Shown piece after piece: positions 34,664 to 43,741 of a stretch of DNA of 64,000 nt. This DNA is from Flagellatimonas centrodinii (GTDB lineage: Bacteria > Pseudomonadota > Gammaproteobacteria > Nevskiales > Nevskiaceae): contig NZ_CP092104.1 of NCBI RefSeq assembly GCF_016918765.2, forward strand, positions 1,488,001-1,552,000. Direction: 5' to 3'. The notes under the pieces are model-generated. The model saw only the letters and a program-made list of their open reading frames with translations. It was not told the DNA's origin and ran no database searches. The translations under genes were made by a program, and so were the position numbers. Every line of letters begins with the position of its first letter. Position 1 is the stretch's first letter.

Positions 34664-35671
34664 ATGTCGACCATGGTGCGTGCCAGCGGTTTGCGGGGCT
34701 ATGAGACCCAGATGTGGCAGCTCGGGGTTGACCCTGCGTCGCTGCTGCAACGGTATCGAATTGCCCCCGGCACACTCGATGACGATGACGCCCTGCTGCC
34801 GCTGCGCTCGGTGTTGCACCTGCTGGAGGCGAGCGCCGCAACCACCGGCTGTGGAGATTTCGGCCTGCGGTTGTCGCATAACCAGGACATCACCGTGCTC
34901 GGCCCGGTGGCCATCGCCATGCAACATGCGCCCACCGTGGCCAGCGCGCTCGACACCGCCTCGCGATACCTGTTCGTGCACAGCCCCGGCATGGTGATGA
35001 CCGTGTTGCCGGTCAGCAGCTGGCTGCCAGGAGCGGCCGAGATGCGTTTCGAAATCCGTGCGCCGGGGCAGGGTGGGCAACGGCAGGCGCTGGATATCTG
35101 TCTGGGGGATGTCCACCACATGCTCGAATTCCTCGCCGGCGGGGAATACGGCCTGAAGGCCGTGACCCTGCCACACACGCCGGTGGCATCGCTGTCGCAT
35201 TACACCCGTTTCTTTGGAGTGCCGGTGCATCCGGCACAGGCATTCGGTGGTTTGCATTTCGCGCGGGAAACACTGGCCATCAACCTGCAGGCGGCGAATG
35301 TCGCGCTGCGTCGCATCGCCGAGGCTTACCTGGCGACCCACTTCGGCGATCCGGAACAGTCGGTGGCGGCGCGGGTGCGCCAGGCCCTGCAGCGTACCCT
35401 CAGCACAGCCGGCGGCAGCAAGGCGGCGGTGGCGAATCTGCTGGGGATGCACCCGCGCACCCTGCAGCGGCATCTCGCGGCGGAGCGGGTCAGCTTCGAG
35501 GCACTACGCGATGATCTGCGCCGCGACACCGCCCTGCGCTATCTGCGTGAGACGCGGATGCCGTTGGCGCAGCTGTCCGGGGTGCTGGGGCTGTCGGAGC
35601 AGTCTGCGCTGACACGCGCCTGTCGTCGATGGTTCGGTCGGCCGCCGTCGGCCGTGCGGCGTGGCGCGTGA
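34664..35671 (+). CDS. AraC-family regulator (arabinose-binding-like N-terminus)
   Basis: A 335-residue regulator of the OruR/ArgR-like AraC group. Residues ~20-205 form the ligand-sensing domain, and the C-terminal ~90 residues the double HTH (AVANLLGMHPRTLQRHLAAERVS, then MPLAQLSGVLGLSEQSALTRACRRWFG). It is divergent from the flavin monooxygenase with 134 bases between; such pairs usually mean activation of the oxygenase by its substrate. Confidence 0.9.
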   Translation: MSTMVRASGLRGYETQMWQLGVDPASLLQRYRIAPGTLDDDDALLPLRSVLHLLEASAATTGCGDFGLRLSHNQDITVLGPVAIAMQHAPTVASALDTASRYLFVHSPGMVMTVLPVSSWLPGAAEMRFEIRAPGQGGQRQALDICLGDVHHMLEFLAGGEYGLKAVTLPHTPVASLSHYTRFFGVPVHPAQAFGGLHFARETLAINLQAANVALRRIAEAYLATHFGDPEQSVAARVRQALQRTLSTAGGSKAAVANLLGMHPRTLQRHLAAERVSFEALRDDLRRDTALRYLRETRMPLAQLSGVLGLSEQSALTRACRRWFGRPPSAVRRGA

Positions 35672-35677
35672 GCGGGT

Positions 35678-36736
35678 TCAGCCGCCTGTTGCAAGGCGGA
35701 TGATTCCGGCGGCGATCTCGGGCCCCTTCACCTCTTCGACGAAGTGGCCGACATCGGGGTAGCGGTGGACCGTCATTTGCGGCAGCGCCGACTGCCATTG
35801 GGCGATCACGCTGTCCTTGCCACAGGGATCCCATCCGCCAAAGAAACCGGCGACGCCGATGGACTGCCCGGCCGGCCCCCAGACCGTTCCGATGCGGTCC
35901 TGGATATTGCGGTAGAACGCATGGTTGTCCTGCACGCCCAATGACGGCACGTGATAGCGGTAGCCATGTCCCCAGACCGGCGTTTGTCGAACGTGACGCT
36001 GGCTGGCGCGTTGATTGATGCGACTGCCGAACTGGGCACACCAGACCGCTTCGGGGCTGTCGATTTCCCGCGTCAGGGAGCCGTTGAGCGCACGCCCCAG
36101 CATGCGGCCGAAACCGGTGATAAAGCGTTGCATCGGCTGTGGCCGTGCATGGGACACCACATACGCCGCGACCGCGCCCCACCAGGCAGCGGGGATCAGC
36201 GTTGCCGTATGACACCAGGGCAGCAGCCGGTAGGGGTAGTTGCGGTAGGTGTAACCATCGCCAGGCATCGGAAAGACGGTACTGTTGCCCACGACCAGGT
36301 GGCGGACCCGTTCCGGCATGTCGATCAGCGCACCAATACCGATCGGTCCTCCCCAGTCATGCACGACCAGGGTGATGTCCTGCAGGTCGAGATGTCGCAC
36401 CAGTTGGGCCAGCTGATCGGCATGGTGCATGTCGACCATCTCGAAGCGGGCCTGGTCCGACAGGCCGAAGCCCTGATGATCGACCGCGATGATGCGGCAC
36501 GGCAGTTGGCGGTCAACCAGCGTGTCGCGGACGTGGCGCCAGGTGTAGGAGCACTCGGGGTTGCCATGCACCAGCAGTACCGTGGTGACCGGTGGCGTGT
36601 TGCCGATCGTGACGTCGTAGTAAAACAGGGTGGCGCCGGCATTCGGCCCCGATGGCAGGGTGAACCAGCGGTCACTGCCGGCCGGGAAGTAATCGTCAGG
36701 GACCTGACGCATCGGGGTGTTGGTGGGGAACGGCAT
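35678..36736 (-). CDS. Haloalkane dehalogenase-like alpha/beta hydrolase
   Basis: About 352 residues. The oxyanion segment LLVHGNPECSYTWRHV (about residue 58) and the nucleophile strand LVVHDWGGPIG (about residue 125) match haloalkane dehalogenases: an Asp nucleophile followed by the halide-holding Trp. The base His is in DVGHFVEE (about residue 332). Non-dehalogenating relatives share these, so an ester or epoxide substrate is possible. It converges on the AraC gene (6 bases). ATG 36736 or GTG 36742 may be the start. Confidence 0.82.
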   Translation of the reverse strand: MPFPTNTPMRQVPDDYFPAGSDRWFTLPSGPNAGATLFYYDVTIGNTPPVTTVLLVHGNPECSYTWRHVRDTLVDRQLPCRIIAVDHQGFGLSDQARFEMVDMHHADQLAQLVRHLDLQDITLVVHDWGGPIGIGALIDMPERVRHLVVGNSTVFPMPGDGYTYRNYPYRLLPWCHTATLIPAAWWGAVAAYVVSHARPQPMQRFITGFGRMLGRALNGSLTREIDSPEAVWCAQFGSRINQRASQRHVRQTPVWGHGYRYHVPSLGVQDNHAFYRNIQDRIGTVWGPAGQSIGVAGFFGGWDPCGKDSVIAQWQSALPQMTVHRYPDVGHFVEEVKGPEIAAGIIRLATGG

Positions 36737-36840
36737 CGGCACGTCCGGCGTGGGTGAGCGACCATGGTAAGTCAGGACGGTCGCCTTGACGGCGCCGGGG
36801 TTTCGCGTTGACCTGTTCGCCCGTTTCCGACGAGCGCACC

Positions 36841-37170
36841 ATGAAATATATCTTTGAGGTTCGCGTGATTCCGCCGTACACGGTGGCCGAGTATGCCGAG
36901 GCCTGGATCGAAGCCAGCCGCATCATTCAGCAGACGCCAGGCGCGCTGGGGACCGAGCTGCACCGCAAGATTGGCAGCGACGACACCCTGCTGGCGATCG
37001 CCCACTGGCAGTCCAAGGCGCACCGCGATGCCAAGGACGATGGCCGCGACGCGCGCGTGCGCAGCATTCTCGAGCGCCACGCACGTACCTGCGAGATTCG
37101 TCTGATTGGCGAGTTCGAGGCGCCGGAGTGGCGCGTCATGCCGCCCGGGGATGACGACGTCGGAGGCTGA
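36841..37170 (+). CDS. Small ABM-like (antibiotic biosynthesis monooxygenase) protein
   Basis: A 109-residue protein whose middle (TPGALGTELHRKIGSDDTLLAIAHWQS, read as two short strands) looks like the dimeric alpha+beta barrel of ABM-domain proteins. These include cofactor-free oxygenases and many of unknown role. Residues before ATG 36841 are not conserved-looking. It is divergent from the hydrolase gene. Confidence 0.65.
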   Translation: MKYIFEVRVIPPYTVAEYAEAWIEASRIIQQTPGALGTELHRKIGSDDTLLAIAHWQSKAHRDAKDDGRDARVRSILERHARTCEIRLIGEFEAPEWRVMPPGDDDVGG

Positions 37171-37226
37171 ACTGCAGCAGCCGGCGCCCCACCGGTGACG
37201 GTCGCCGGGACCGGATTGCGTCCAGG

Positions 37227-37799
37227 TCAGCGACCAGCGATCGCCCCGGCGAGGTCGACATGGACCGGGCGTCCATTCAGGTAAAGCATCTCGATCACGG
37301 CATGACCGTCGCGGACACGAACCATCACATAGGTGGCGTCGGCCCGACTGGCGGGGCCTTGGTCGGCTTCGCGATAGCGTCGCTCGGCTTCCGGGGCCAG
37401 CGCTTCATCGAGGTAGAAACGATCGAAGGGCAGCTGTAGCCGGACCCGGCCCTCGCCCTGCCAGGTAACCCTGACCGGAAGCCAATCACCCTGCGCGGGC
37501 GGCGTGGACGCAGGTTCGCCCAGCTGGGCAAACCCCTGGGCATCCACCGTTATGGCGGCATACAGGGGCACGTCGTGCGGCAAGGGAGCGGTCGACGTGG
37601 CCGCCCGCTCCGCAGCGGCGAAATCCAGTGCCACGTACCGGCCTCGAAACGGATCCTCGGGGTCGACCGGCGCGGTGCGAAAGGCGTATGCCGTGCCGTC
37701 CGACAACGTCCGTTGGTGTTTCAGGATCAAGGCGCCCGGGACCGACCATTGGCCGATGCAGAGCAGGCCGAGCAGCACCAGCAGCCATCGTGTTCTCAT
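37227..37799 (-). CDS. GDYXXLXY-domain membrane-anchored protein
   Basis: A 190-residue protein with one N-terminal membrane segment (WLLVLLGLLCIGQWSVPG). The family motif is in variant form (FRGRYVALDFA, about residue 54), and a second YVMVRVRDGHAVIEML strand pair lies near the end. It overlaps the upstream DUF2157 gene by 4 bases (ATGA). Families DUF2157 and GDYXXLXY commonly travel together; the role is unknown. Confidence 0.82.
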   Translation of the reverse strand: MRTRWLLVLLGLLCIGQWSVPGALILKHQRTLSDGTAYAFRTAPVDPEDPFRGRYVALDFAAAERAATSTAPLPHDVPLYAAITVDAQGFAQLGEPASTPPAQGDWLPVRVTWQGEGRVRLQLPFDRFYLDEALAPEAERRYREADQGPASRADATYVMVRVRDGHAVIEMLYLNGRPVHVDLAGAIAGR

Positions 37800-39067
37800 G
37801 GGGTTGTAACCCGCTGCCGCAGCCACCGGCTGATCGCCAGGCAGCCAGCGCCGATAACCATGAAGGCGATTCCCCGGATCGTGAATGACCAGTCGCTGTC
37901 GAAGAAGCGTGCGAGGATCAGCGCCGCCAACAGCAGCAGGCCGGCGTGTGCCGTTCGCAACCGCTGGGTCTGTACCCCATGGCGGATCAACGCGATGCCG
38001 AGGACTGCCAGGTAGAGATTCGACAGCAGCGCCAACGGGCCGGCATAGGGAGCAGGGTCAAACATCAGGGTCAGCCACAGCAGCAGGGCGGGCAGGCCGC
38101 CGCCGGCGCGCAGCCATTGGTCGGCGCGCAGGGCGCGTTGCATCAGCCACAGCAGCAAGGCGAGCACGGCACCGAGCAGCAGCCAGCTCTCGCCCGCGGC
38201 ATCTCCCACCGGCGGCAGGCGTGACGGTTGCCAGAAATCGGTGAAGCCGGCACTCAGGGCGACGGTGGCCAGCCCCAACAGTCCGTAGCTGGGCAGCGGA
38301 CGTCGCCACCCGGGCGGCTCGTCATGCAGGTTGATCAGCCAGAGCAGGGCCGAGAATTCGGCCAGCCACAGCCAGCTCAAACGCCCCGGGTCGTGCAGGC
38401 ACGCGAGGATGGCGACAAAGCCGAGCGGGACCGTGATGCCCAGCAGGATCAGGCTGCGCGGCGCTCCGCGATCACGGCGCCAGGCCAGCACCACGTGCGG
38501 TGCCAGCGTCGACAGCAACAGCAGCACGGTCAGCGGCGAAGCCGCGGGTGCACGCGCTGCCCAGACAGTAATCGCGGCCGCGCACAGCACCGCAACCGTG
38601 CTTGCATTGAGGAGATAGACCAGTGGCAGTGCAGCCAGCGTACAGGTCAGCAGGTAACGGTCGAGATCACCCGGAAAGTGATAGAGCTGGCCCACCAGCG
38701 CCAGCGCGGCGGCAAAGGCGGTGGCGGTGAACGCTGCCGCACCCTCCTGCCACCCGACGTCGCCGCGCGCCCGGGTAAGGGCCCAGATGCAGGCCAGTTG
38801 ACCGGCCAGCAGCGGCGCGAGGCTGACGGTGACCCGCAGGGCCCGTGGCCAGCTGTCCCAGTTGTGGGCCACCAGAAGAATCACGCCCAGGCCAATCAGC
38901 AGGCCGCCCAGGGTGGCACTGAGGACCCGGCCCCAGCTGGACGTTTGCGTGGCCGCAGCCGCAGTCGCGTAGTGTGCCCGCAGCCGCTGGGCCGTCTCGG
39001 CGTTGACGATGCCGTCTCGCTGCAGCGTCGGCAGCTGTTCAAGCAACCATTGTGGCCCCGTGCTCAT
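37796..39067 (-). CDS. DUF2157 multi-spanning membrane protein
   Basis: A 423-residue inner-membrane protein. A short cytosolic N-terminal domain (LLEQLPTLQRDGIVN) matches DUF2157. About twelve hydrophobic segments follow (e.g. VLSATLGGLLIGLGVILLVA), rich in Leu/Trp/Arg. It is translationally coupled to the GDYXXLXY gene; function unknown. Confidence 0.85.
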   Translation of the reverse strand: MSTGPQWLLEQLPTLQRDGIVNAETAQRLRAHYATAAAATQTSSWGRVLSATLGGLLIGLGVILLVAHNWDSWPRALRVTVSLAPLLAGQLACIWALTRARGDVGWQEGAAAFTATAFAAALALVGQLYHFPGDLDRYLLTCTLAALPLVYLLNASTVAVLCAAAITVWAARAPAASPLTVLLLLSTLAPHVVLAWRRDRGAPRSLILLGITVPLGFVAILACLHDPGRLSWLWLAEFSALLWLINLHDEPPGWRRPLPSYGLLGLATVALSAGFTDFWQPSRLPPVGDAAGESWLLLGAVLALLLWLMQRALRADQWLRAGGGLPALLLWLTLMFDPAPYAGPLALLSNLYLAVLGIALIRHGVQTQRLRTAHAGLLLLAALILARFFDSDWSFTIRGIAFMVIGAGCLAISRWLRQRVTTP

Positions 39068-39126
39068 CGTGGTGCCTCCCCCATGACCGTCAGCCTAAGC
39101 CCTTGGCAACAGCGGCACAACGTCCG

Positions 39127-40074
39127 TTATCTGACGACGGTCGGTCGCGCTGTCGACGTCGCCACCGGACGCCTCAGGCCCATCAGCACGATGCCACCAA
39201 TCACCAGCGCCGAGCCTGCCAGTTGCAGCCCTGAGATCGGCTCTCCCAGCAGCCAGGCGCCGAGAAACAGGGTGGAAACCGGGCCGACCATGCCGGTCTG
39301 GGCGGCGGTACCGGCGCCGATGCGGGCGACCGCCATCATGGTCAGGAACACGGGCAATACCGTACACAGCGTCGCGTTCAGTAGCGACAGTCGCCAAATG
39401 GGAAGGCTTTGTTCGAACAGACTCGGGAACGGCCGCAGCAGCGCATATTGCACCAGTGCCGCGATGCTGGAGGCCGTCATCGCCAGCGCCACCAGCCGCA
39501 AGGTGCCGACCCGTTGGAGCAGTTCGCCGGACAGCAGCAGGTAGATCGCATAGGTAAACGCGCTACACAGCACCAGTGCCGCGCCCAACGCAACCTGATC
39601 CCCGCCCAGTGCCACATCGTGCTGGAACACCAGCACGATGCCGGTATAGGCCAGCCCCAGCGAGGCCCACTGGCTGCTGCTGACACGGCGCTTGAAGACC
39701 AGTCGATTGAGCAGGAGCACGAAGCTCGGCGTGAGAAACAGAATCAGGCGCTCCAGGCCGGCGGTAATGTACTGCAGGCCCATGAAATCGAGCATGCTGG
39801 AGGCGTAGTAACCGATCAGGCCCAGGCCGAGGCAGCGCCACAGGTCACCGGCCCGCAAGCGGGGGGTCCGCTGCCAGGTCCAGATCGCGACGACGATGAA
39901 GAACGGTGCGGCCAGCAGCATGCGCAGCCCAAGGACCGCGACCGCATCCAGCCCCTCGAGGTACAGCAGCTTGGCAACGATCGCCTTGGCAGAAAAGCAG
40001 ACCGCGCCGACGATGGCCAGCATCAGGCCTTCGGCAACATGGCGCTGCGTTGAAACGGGGCGGGGTGTCGGCAT
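39127..40074 (-). CDS. EamA/DMT-family transporter
   Basis: A 315-residue inner-membrane protein with two EamA repeats (about residues 14-145 and 160-295), ten predicted membrane helices. The first repeat begins GLMLAIVGAVCFSAKAIVAK and the second ends LAGSALVIGGIVLMG. The family exports metabolites such as amino acids or nucleosides; substrate unknown. It stands alone, leftward. Confidence 0.88.
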   Translation of the reverse strand: MPTPRPVSTQRHVAEGLMLAIVGAVCFSAKAIVAKLLYLEGLDAVAVLGLRMLLAAPFFIVVAIWTWQRTPRLRAGDLWRCLGLGLIGYYASSMLDFMGLQYITAGLERLILFLTPSFVLLLNRLVFKRRVSSSQWASLGLAYTGIVLVFQHDVALGGDQVALGAALVLCSAFTYAIYLLLSGELLQRVGTLRLVALAMTASSIAALVQYALLRPFPSLFEQSLPIWRLSLLNATLCTVLPVFLTMMAVARIGAGTAAQTGMVGPVSTLFLGAWLLGEPISGLQLAGSALVIGGIVLMGLRRPVATSTARPTVVR

Positions 40075-40128
40075 CCCCGATTATCGCCGAAGCGGAGACG
40101 GGGCCTGTTCCGGATGCCAGCCGCGGAC

Positions 40129-41055
40129 TCAGCGGGGGGGCTCGGCCCACTGTATCCGCACGACCTCCCCGCGATCGCGGGTCAGCACCAGCACCATGCC
40201 CTCACCCAGCGCCTGGTCATCGCCGACCCCGACCACCACCCAGTAGTTGTTCTTGCGGAACGCGCGATAGGGCGCCTGCCGTCGGGTCGCGTCGTCACCA
40301 TAGGAGGCGGCCCACAGATCCCGTGCGATGGCGATGGCGGTTTTGCCCCCCGCGATGGACCCGCGCGGGGCCACGCCGTCGACCCGCTCGTCGTGGCCGA
40401 CCCCGGACAGGTAATCGGTGACCCAGGGCAGCCACGCCTCCTCCGGAATGACGGCGGGTACGGGACGATCCATGACGTCCTTGGCCGATTTCAGGTGCAG
40501 GTCATAGGGGGGCGGATAGCGGGTCGGCAGCGGCACCGCGTGGTCGGGCCCCAGCAGGTCGTTGAGTGTGCGCCGTACCGCCTTGGCAACATCGATCGGG
40601 GTCGGCGGATTGGCGGGGCGGGTATAGACGATGCGGTTGTCACCATCGACCACCACCAGCCACGGGGTACGTTCAATGCCGTAGGGGTGCATCAAGGCAT
40701 CGGCTTTCAGCAGCAGCGGAAAACTCAGACCGCGTTCGCGCAGGGTTTCCACCGGGTCGGCCACTTCCTTGATGTTGAGGGTCCAGACATTGACGCCCTG
40801 ATCGCGGTAGTCCTCCCAGATGCGCTGCACGTAAGGCTGCAGGGCGCGGCTGTACGGACACCAGGACGGCCAGAACATCAGGACGCTGGGGCGACCACCG
40901 GCATCTTCGGGAAAGCGGACGGTTTCGCCCGCCGGTGTCTGCAGCGACCAGGCGGGCGCGACGGCAGGGCTGTCAGCGTGGGCTGGGGCGGCCATGCCGA
41001 CGAGGAGCAGACAACACAGGATGCCGCGTGCGATACGGGGGTGGAACCGATTCAT
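40129..41055 (-). CDS. Secreted thioredoxin-like protein with NTF2-like C-terminal domain
   Basis: A 308-residue exported protein (signal peptide ILCCLLLVGMAAPAHA). Residues ~30-160 are a TlpA/thioredoxin fold (PSVLMFWPSWCPYSRAL, later GIERTPWLVVVDGD with the cis-Pro). The active site is CPYS, not CxxC, so only one thiol remains. The last ~100 residues (AIAIARDLWAASYGDD, then KNNYWVVVG) resemble NTF2-fold immunity-type domains; this second assignment is from pattern memory and less certain. A redox role or thiol-dependent binding in the periplasm is possible. Confidence 0.8.
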   Translation of the reverse strand: MNRFHPRIARGILCCLLLVGMAAPAHADSPAVAPAWSLQTPAGETVRFPEDAGGRPSVLMFWPSWCPYSRALQPYVQRIWEDYRDQGVNVWTLNIKEVADPVETLRERGLSFPLLLKADALMHPYGIERTPWLVVVDGDNRIVYTRPANPPTPIDVAKAVRRTLNDLLGPDHAVPLPTRYPPPYDLHLKSAKDVMDRPVPAVIPEEAWLPWVTDYLSGVGHDERVDGVAPRGSIAGGKTAIAIARDLWAASYGDDATRRQAPYRAFRKNNYWVVVGVGDDQALGEGMVLVLTRDRGEVVRIQWAEPPR

Positions 41056-41096
41056 GCCTGCATCCTAGCCTACCGTTGAGCGGGGGCGACGGGCAT

Positions 41097-41128
41097 AAAA
41101 AAACCGCGACCCGAAGGCCGCGGTTTTT
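41097..41128 (-). terminator. Terminator of the cspA-like gene (bidirectional)
   Basis: AAAAACCGCG (41099-41108) pairs with CGCGGTTTTT (41119-41128) around a 10-base loop. On the minus strand the stem is followed by T from the A-run 41097-41103, 16 bases after the cold-shock stop. Confidence 0.88.
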
Positions 41129-41144
41129 GATACGTCAGGACAGC

Positions 41145-41357
41145 TTAGAGCGGGCGAATCTGCGTCGCCTGCATGCCCTTCGGGCCACGGGCGGCTTTGT
41201 ATTCCACCTTCTGGCCTTCGGTCAGGCTCTTGAAGCCCGTGCCCTGGATTTCCTTGAAATGCGCGAAAAGGTCTTCGCCGCCTTCGGACGGGGTGATGAA
41301 CCCGAAGCCCTTGGCGTCATTGAACCACTTCACGGTACCGGTCGAAACTGTGCTCAT
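41145..41357 (-). CDS. Cold shock domain protein (CspA family)
   Basis: A 70-residue single OB-fold RNA/DNA chaperone. RNP1 (KGFGFIT) and RNP2 (DLFAHF; classic DVFVHF) lie at residues ~16 and ~30, and the protein ends ATQIRPL. ATG 41357 gives the standard [14 protein letters not shown] start; AGGA lies 9 bases upstream. The 261-bp region upstream is long enough for a cold-shock leader, with a small hairpin at 41384-41398 just before the gene. Confidence 0.95.
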   Translation of the reverse strand: MSTVSTGTVKWFNDAKGFGFITPSEGGEDLFAHFKEIQGTGFKSLTEGQKVEYKAARGPKGMQATQIRPL

Positions 41358-41383
41358 TGGATACATTCCTAAAACGATTAAAA

Positions 41384-41398
41384 CGGGCAACCCGCCCG
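41384..41398 (-). promoter_or_regulatory. Small leader hairpin before cspA-like gene
   Basis: CGGGC/GCCCG with a five-base loop, followed on the minus strand by TTTT and then the ribosome site. A leader structure or weak attenuator is possible. The rest of 41399-41618 shows nothing else clear. Confidence 0.35.
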
Positions 41399-41618
41399 AG
41401 GGATTTGCAAGCGATCAAGGAACGCATCACGGGTATAGCTCGCCGGGTTGATAGGTCCGGTGATCACACGGATAACACTGCTTGAAACAACTGCGCGCAC
41501 GACGGTACGCGAAGCCTGCACGTTTGTCCACCCCGGCGGTCGACATTCGCCTGGCCCTTGTACGGCCGCCGGGTCGGAGGACAATAGTGGGCGATCCCGC
41601 TGCCACGTAAGGACCGTC

Positions 41619-41804
41619 ATGGCCGATCTGCTCAATTTCAACCGGGCCCGGAAACGGAAGGCCCGCGCCACCGCCGAGCGGCAGGCGGCGGAAAACCGTA
41701 TCCGCTTCGGCCGCACGCCAGCCGAGAAGCAACGCGAAGAGGACGCGCAGGCGCTCGCCGAGCGACAACTGCAGCAGCATCGACGCGAGCCGGACGACCG
41801 CTGA
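41619..41804 (+). CDS. DUF4169 small charged protein
   Basis: A 61-residue highly basic/acidic helical protein (LNFNRARKRKARATAER) matching DUF4169. TAAGGA 5 bases before ATG 41619 is a good ribosome site. Its stop overlaps the next start (TGATG), so the two are translated together. Function unknown. Confidence 0.82.
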   Translation: MADLLNFNRARKRKARATAERQAAENRIRFGRTPAEKQREEDAQALAERQLQQHRREPDDR

Positions 41805-42403
41805 TGGATGACACGGTTCGCCGGGCACTCGCGCGCTGGCCGAATGTCCCGGATCTCTATGGATGGCTGTCGCTGGACCGGCGGGGGCGGTGGCGCATCC
41901 AGGGCGAGCTGATCAGCCGACCGCAGATCCTCGACCTGTTCGACCGTCGTTACCAATGTGATGCGCGCGGTGCCTGGTTCATCCAGAACGGCCCGCAACG
42001 AGGTTTCGTCGACCTGGAGGCAACCCCCTTCATCCTGACGGTGGCTGCAGAGGGTGGGTGGGTTGCGCACACCGGGCAGGCGGCCGGCATGGTGCGTGCC
42101 GTCTACCTCGATGACGAAGGGGCGGTGGTACTGGATACCGCCTTGGGTGCCGGGCTGGTCGCCGAGAGCGACCTGCCGTCGGCATTGGAATGTCTGGTGG
42201 ATGCCGATGGCGCGCCGATCAACGAGGCGGCGCTGGAGGATGCGTTGCGGGTTCCCAGCGGACAGCCCACCACGCTGCGGTGGCGTCAGGCGGGGGAGGA
42301 GTGGGCGGTCAGGCGCATTGACCGCCAGGACCTGCCGACCGCACTGGGGTTCATCCAGTCCCCGGCGCCGGCCACCGCCAAACCCGGAAAATCACACCAC
42401 TGA
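41804..42403 (+). CDS. Conserved hypothetical protein (RWPNVPDLYGWLSLDRRGRW family)
   Basis: A 199-residue soluble protein without signal peptide or membrane segment. The N-terminal block WPNVPDLYGWLSLDRRGRW and the middle GAWFIQNGPQRGFVDLE look like a family I associate with Xanthomonadales; I do not give a family number. It is coupled to the DUF4169 gene by a one-base stop/start overlap. No catalytic pattern is visible. Confidence 0.75.
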   Translation: MDDTVRRALARWPNVPDLYGWLSLDRRGRWRIQGELISRPQILDLFDRRYQCDARGAWFIQNGPQRGFVDLEATPFILTVAAEGGWVAHTGQAAGMVRAVYLDDEGAVVLDTALGAGLVAESDLPSALECLVDADGAPINEAALEDALRVPSGQPTTLRWRQAGEEWAVRRIDRQDLPTALGFIQSPAPATAKPGKSHH

Positions 42404-42501
42404 AACTACCGGGGGCTGGTATCGCTGCCCGCCTTTGGTGATGATGCGGGGAGAATAGTTGACGCTTCCCTGGCGTCATTCATGTGCCCTGGAGAGCCTG
42501 C

Positions 42502-43728
42502 ATGTCCCTGTCACTGCGCCTGATGGGCGCCCTTACCGGCCCCCTGTGTCTGGCCGCCTGCGTCTCGCTGCCGCTCGCCGCGCCTTCAGCCGACGTGCCG
42601 CGCGGTCAGGACTTCCGCAGCCGTTCGGCCGCGGTCCTGACCGATGCCTGCGCATTGCAGCAGGACGGTGACAGCGCGACCGTGTATCGCCGGGTCAGCG
42701 TTTCGCTGGCGGGGTCGGCTGCGGTGGCCATGGCCAGCCGACTGAAGCAGGAGGGATACAGTGTCCGTGGCACCCACAGCCCTGCGGCTTGTGCCGCGCT
42801 CGGCCGTGAGCTCGGCGAGGCTCTGATTGCCGATGAGCGTGATCAGATCGGTGCGCCCGGATTTCTGCCGATTCCCCACAGTGCCGAGGCTCTGGCGGAC
42901 GATGCGCTGGCACCTGCGGTCAGTGCCTTCCTGCGCGCCGCGCTGGCGGAGGCCCCGCAGTCCGCGCTTGAGGCGTTGCCGGTCGCGACGCTGGATCGGG
43001 TGCGGTCGCTGGTCGGTGCCGACTACCTTTGGGTTGCCGTACTGACCGCGCGAGACGATGCGGGCGGCGGTGTGCTGGGGCAGATGCTGCGCGGCAATCC
43101 GCCCTATGCGCGCGACGGCACGGCCGTGGCTTTCGTCGATCTTGCCGCGCGACAGGTGGTCTGGCATGACCACAAGCGGTGGACGCAGACCGACGGCGGT
43201 CCGGCGGAATCGGCCTGGGCCGGCAAGCTCTTGTCGCCCTTCGTGGCGCCCCTGCAGATCGCCCTCGAAGCCGCCGTGCCGGTGGAGAACACGAACTTCA
43301 CACCAGTGGCGGCGCCATCAGCGATCGCCCACGCCACCATCCCGGTAGCGTTGGAATCCGGCGCCTTGCCGCCGCCCGGCCCGGCCATCGCGCCGCGCGC
43401 ACGCACGCCCAAGCCGACCGTCGCTCCGCCGCCGCCGCAGGCTCCGTTTCCCGAGCGGATGCGCGAGCGCCCGACGGCCGATTCGGCTGCGAGTGCGGAC
43501 CGATCCAGTGCAGACACCGCAGTTGGAAAAGCCCTGCGGGAAGTCGTCGACTTCCGTACCTCGCCCACCAACAACAGCGCCGTGATCCGCCAGTTGCCCA
43601 AAGGACTGCGGGTGGTGGTGGAGTCGTCCTTCCAGAACCGTTTCGGCAAATGGCTGTTCGTCAGTATCGGCAACGAACGTGGCTGGATTCAGGCGCGCGG
43701 CGTCGAACGCGAGGACGCCAGTTGGTAG
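42502..43728 (+). CDS. Lipoprotein with C-terminal SH3-like domain
   Basis: A 408-residue exported lipoprotein. ATG 42502 has GGAGAG 5 bases upstream; the lipobox is CLAAC at residue ~19. The N-terminal ~270 residues are an unrecognised alpha/beta domain. A long Pro/Ala linker (about 275-330) leads to a C-terminal bacterial SH3 domain (VVDFRTSPTNNSAVIRQLPKG, then GNERGWIQARGV). SH3b domains often bind peptidoglycan, so this may tether the outer membrane to the wall. Confidence 0.8.
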   Translation: MSLSLRLMGALTGPLCLAACVSLPLAAPSADVPRGQDFRSRSAAVLTDACALQQDGDSATVYRRVSVSLAGSAAVAMASRLKQEGYSVRGTHSPAACAALGRELGEALIADERDQIGAPGFLPIPHSAEALADDALAPAVSAFLRAALAEAPQSALEALPVATLDRVRSLVGADYLWVAVLTARDDAGGGVLGQMLRGNPPYARDGTAVAFVDLAARQVVWHDHKRWTQTDGGPAESAWAGKLLSPFVAPLQIALEAAVPVENTNFTPVAAPSAIAHATIPVALESGALPPPGPAIAPRARTPKPTVAPPPPQAPFPERMRERPTADSAASADRSSADTAVGKALREVVDFRTSPTNNSAVIRQLPKGLRVVVESSFQNRFGKWLFVSIGNERGWIQARGVEREDASW

Positions 43729-43741
43729 CGGTCAGCGCGTA

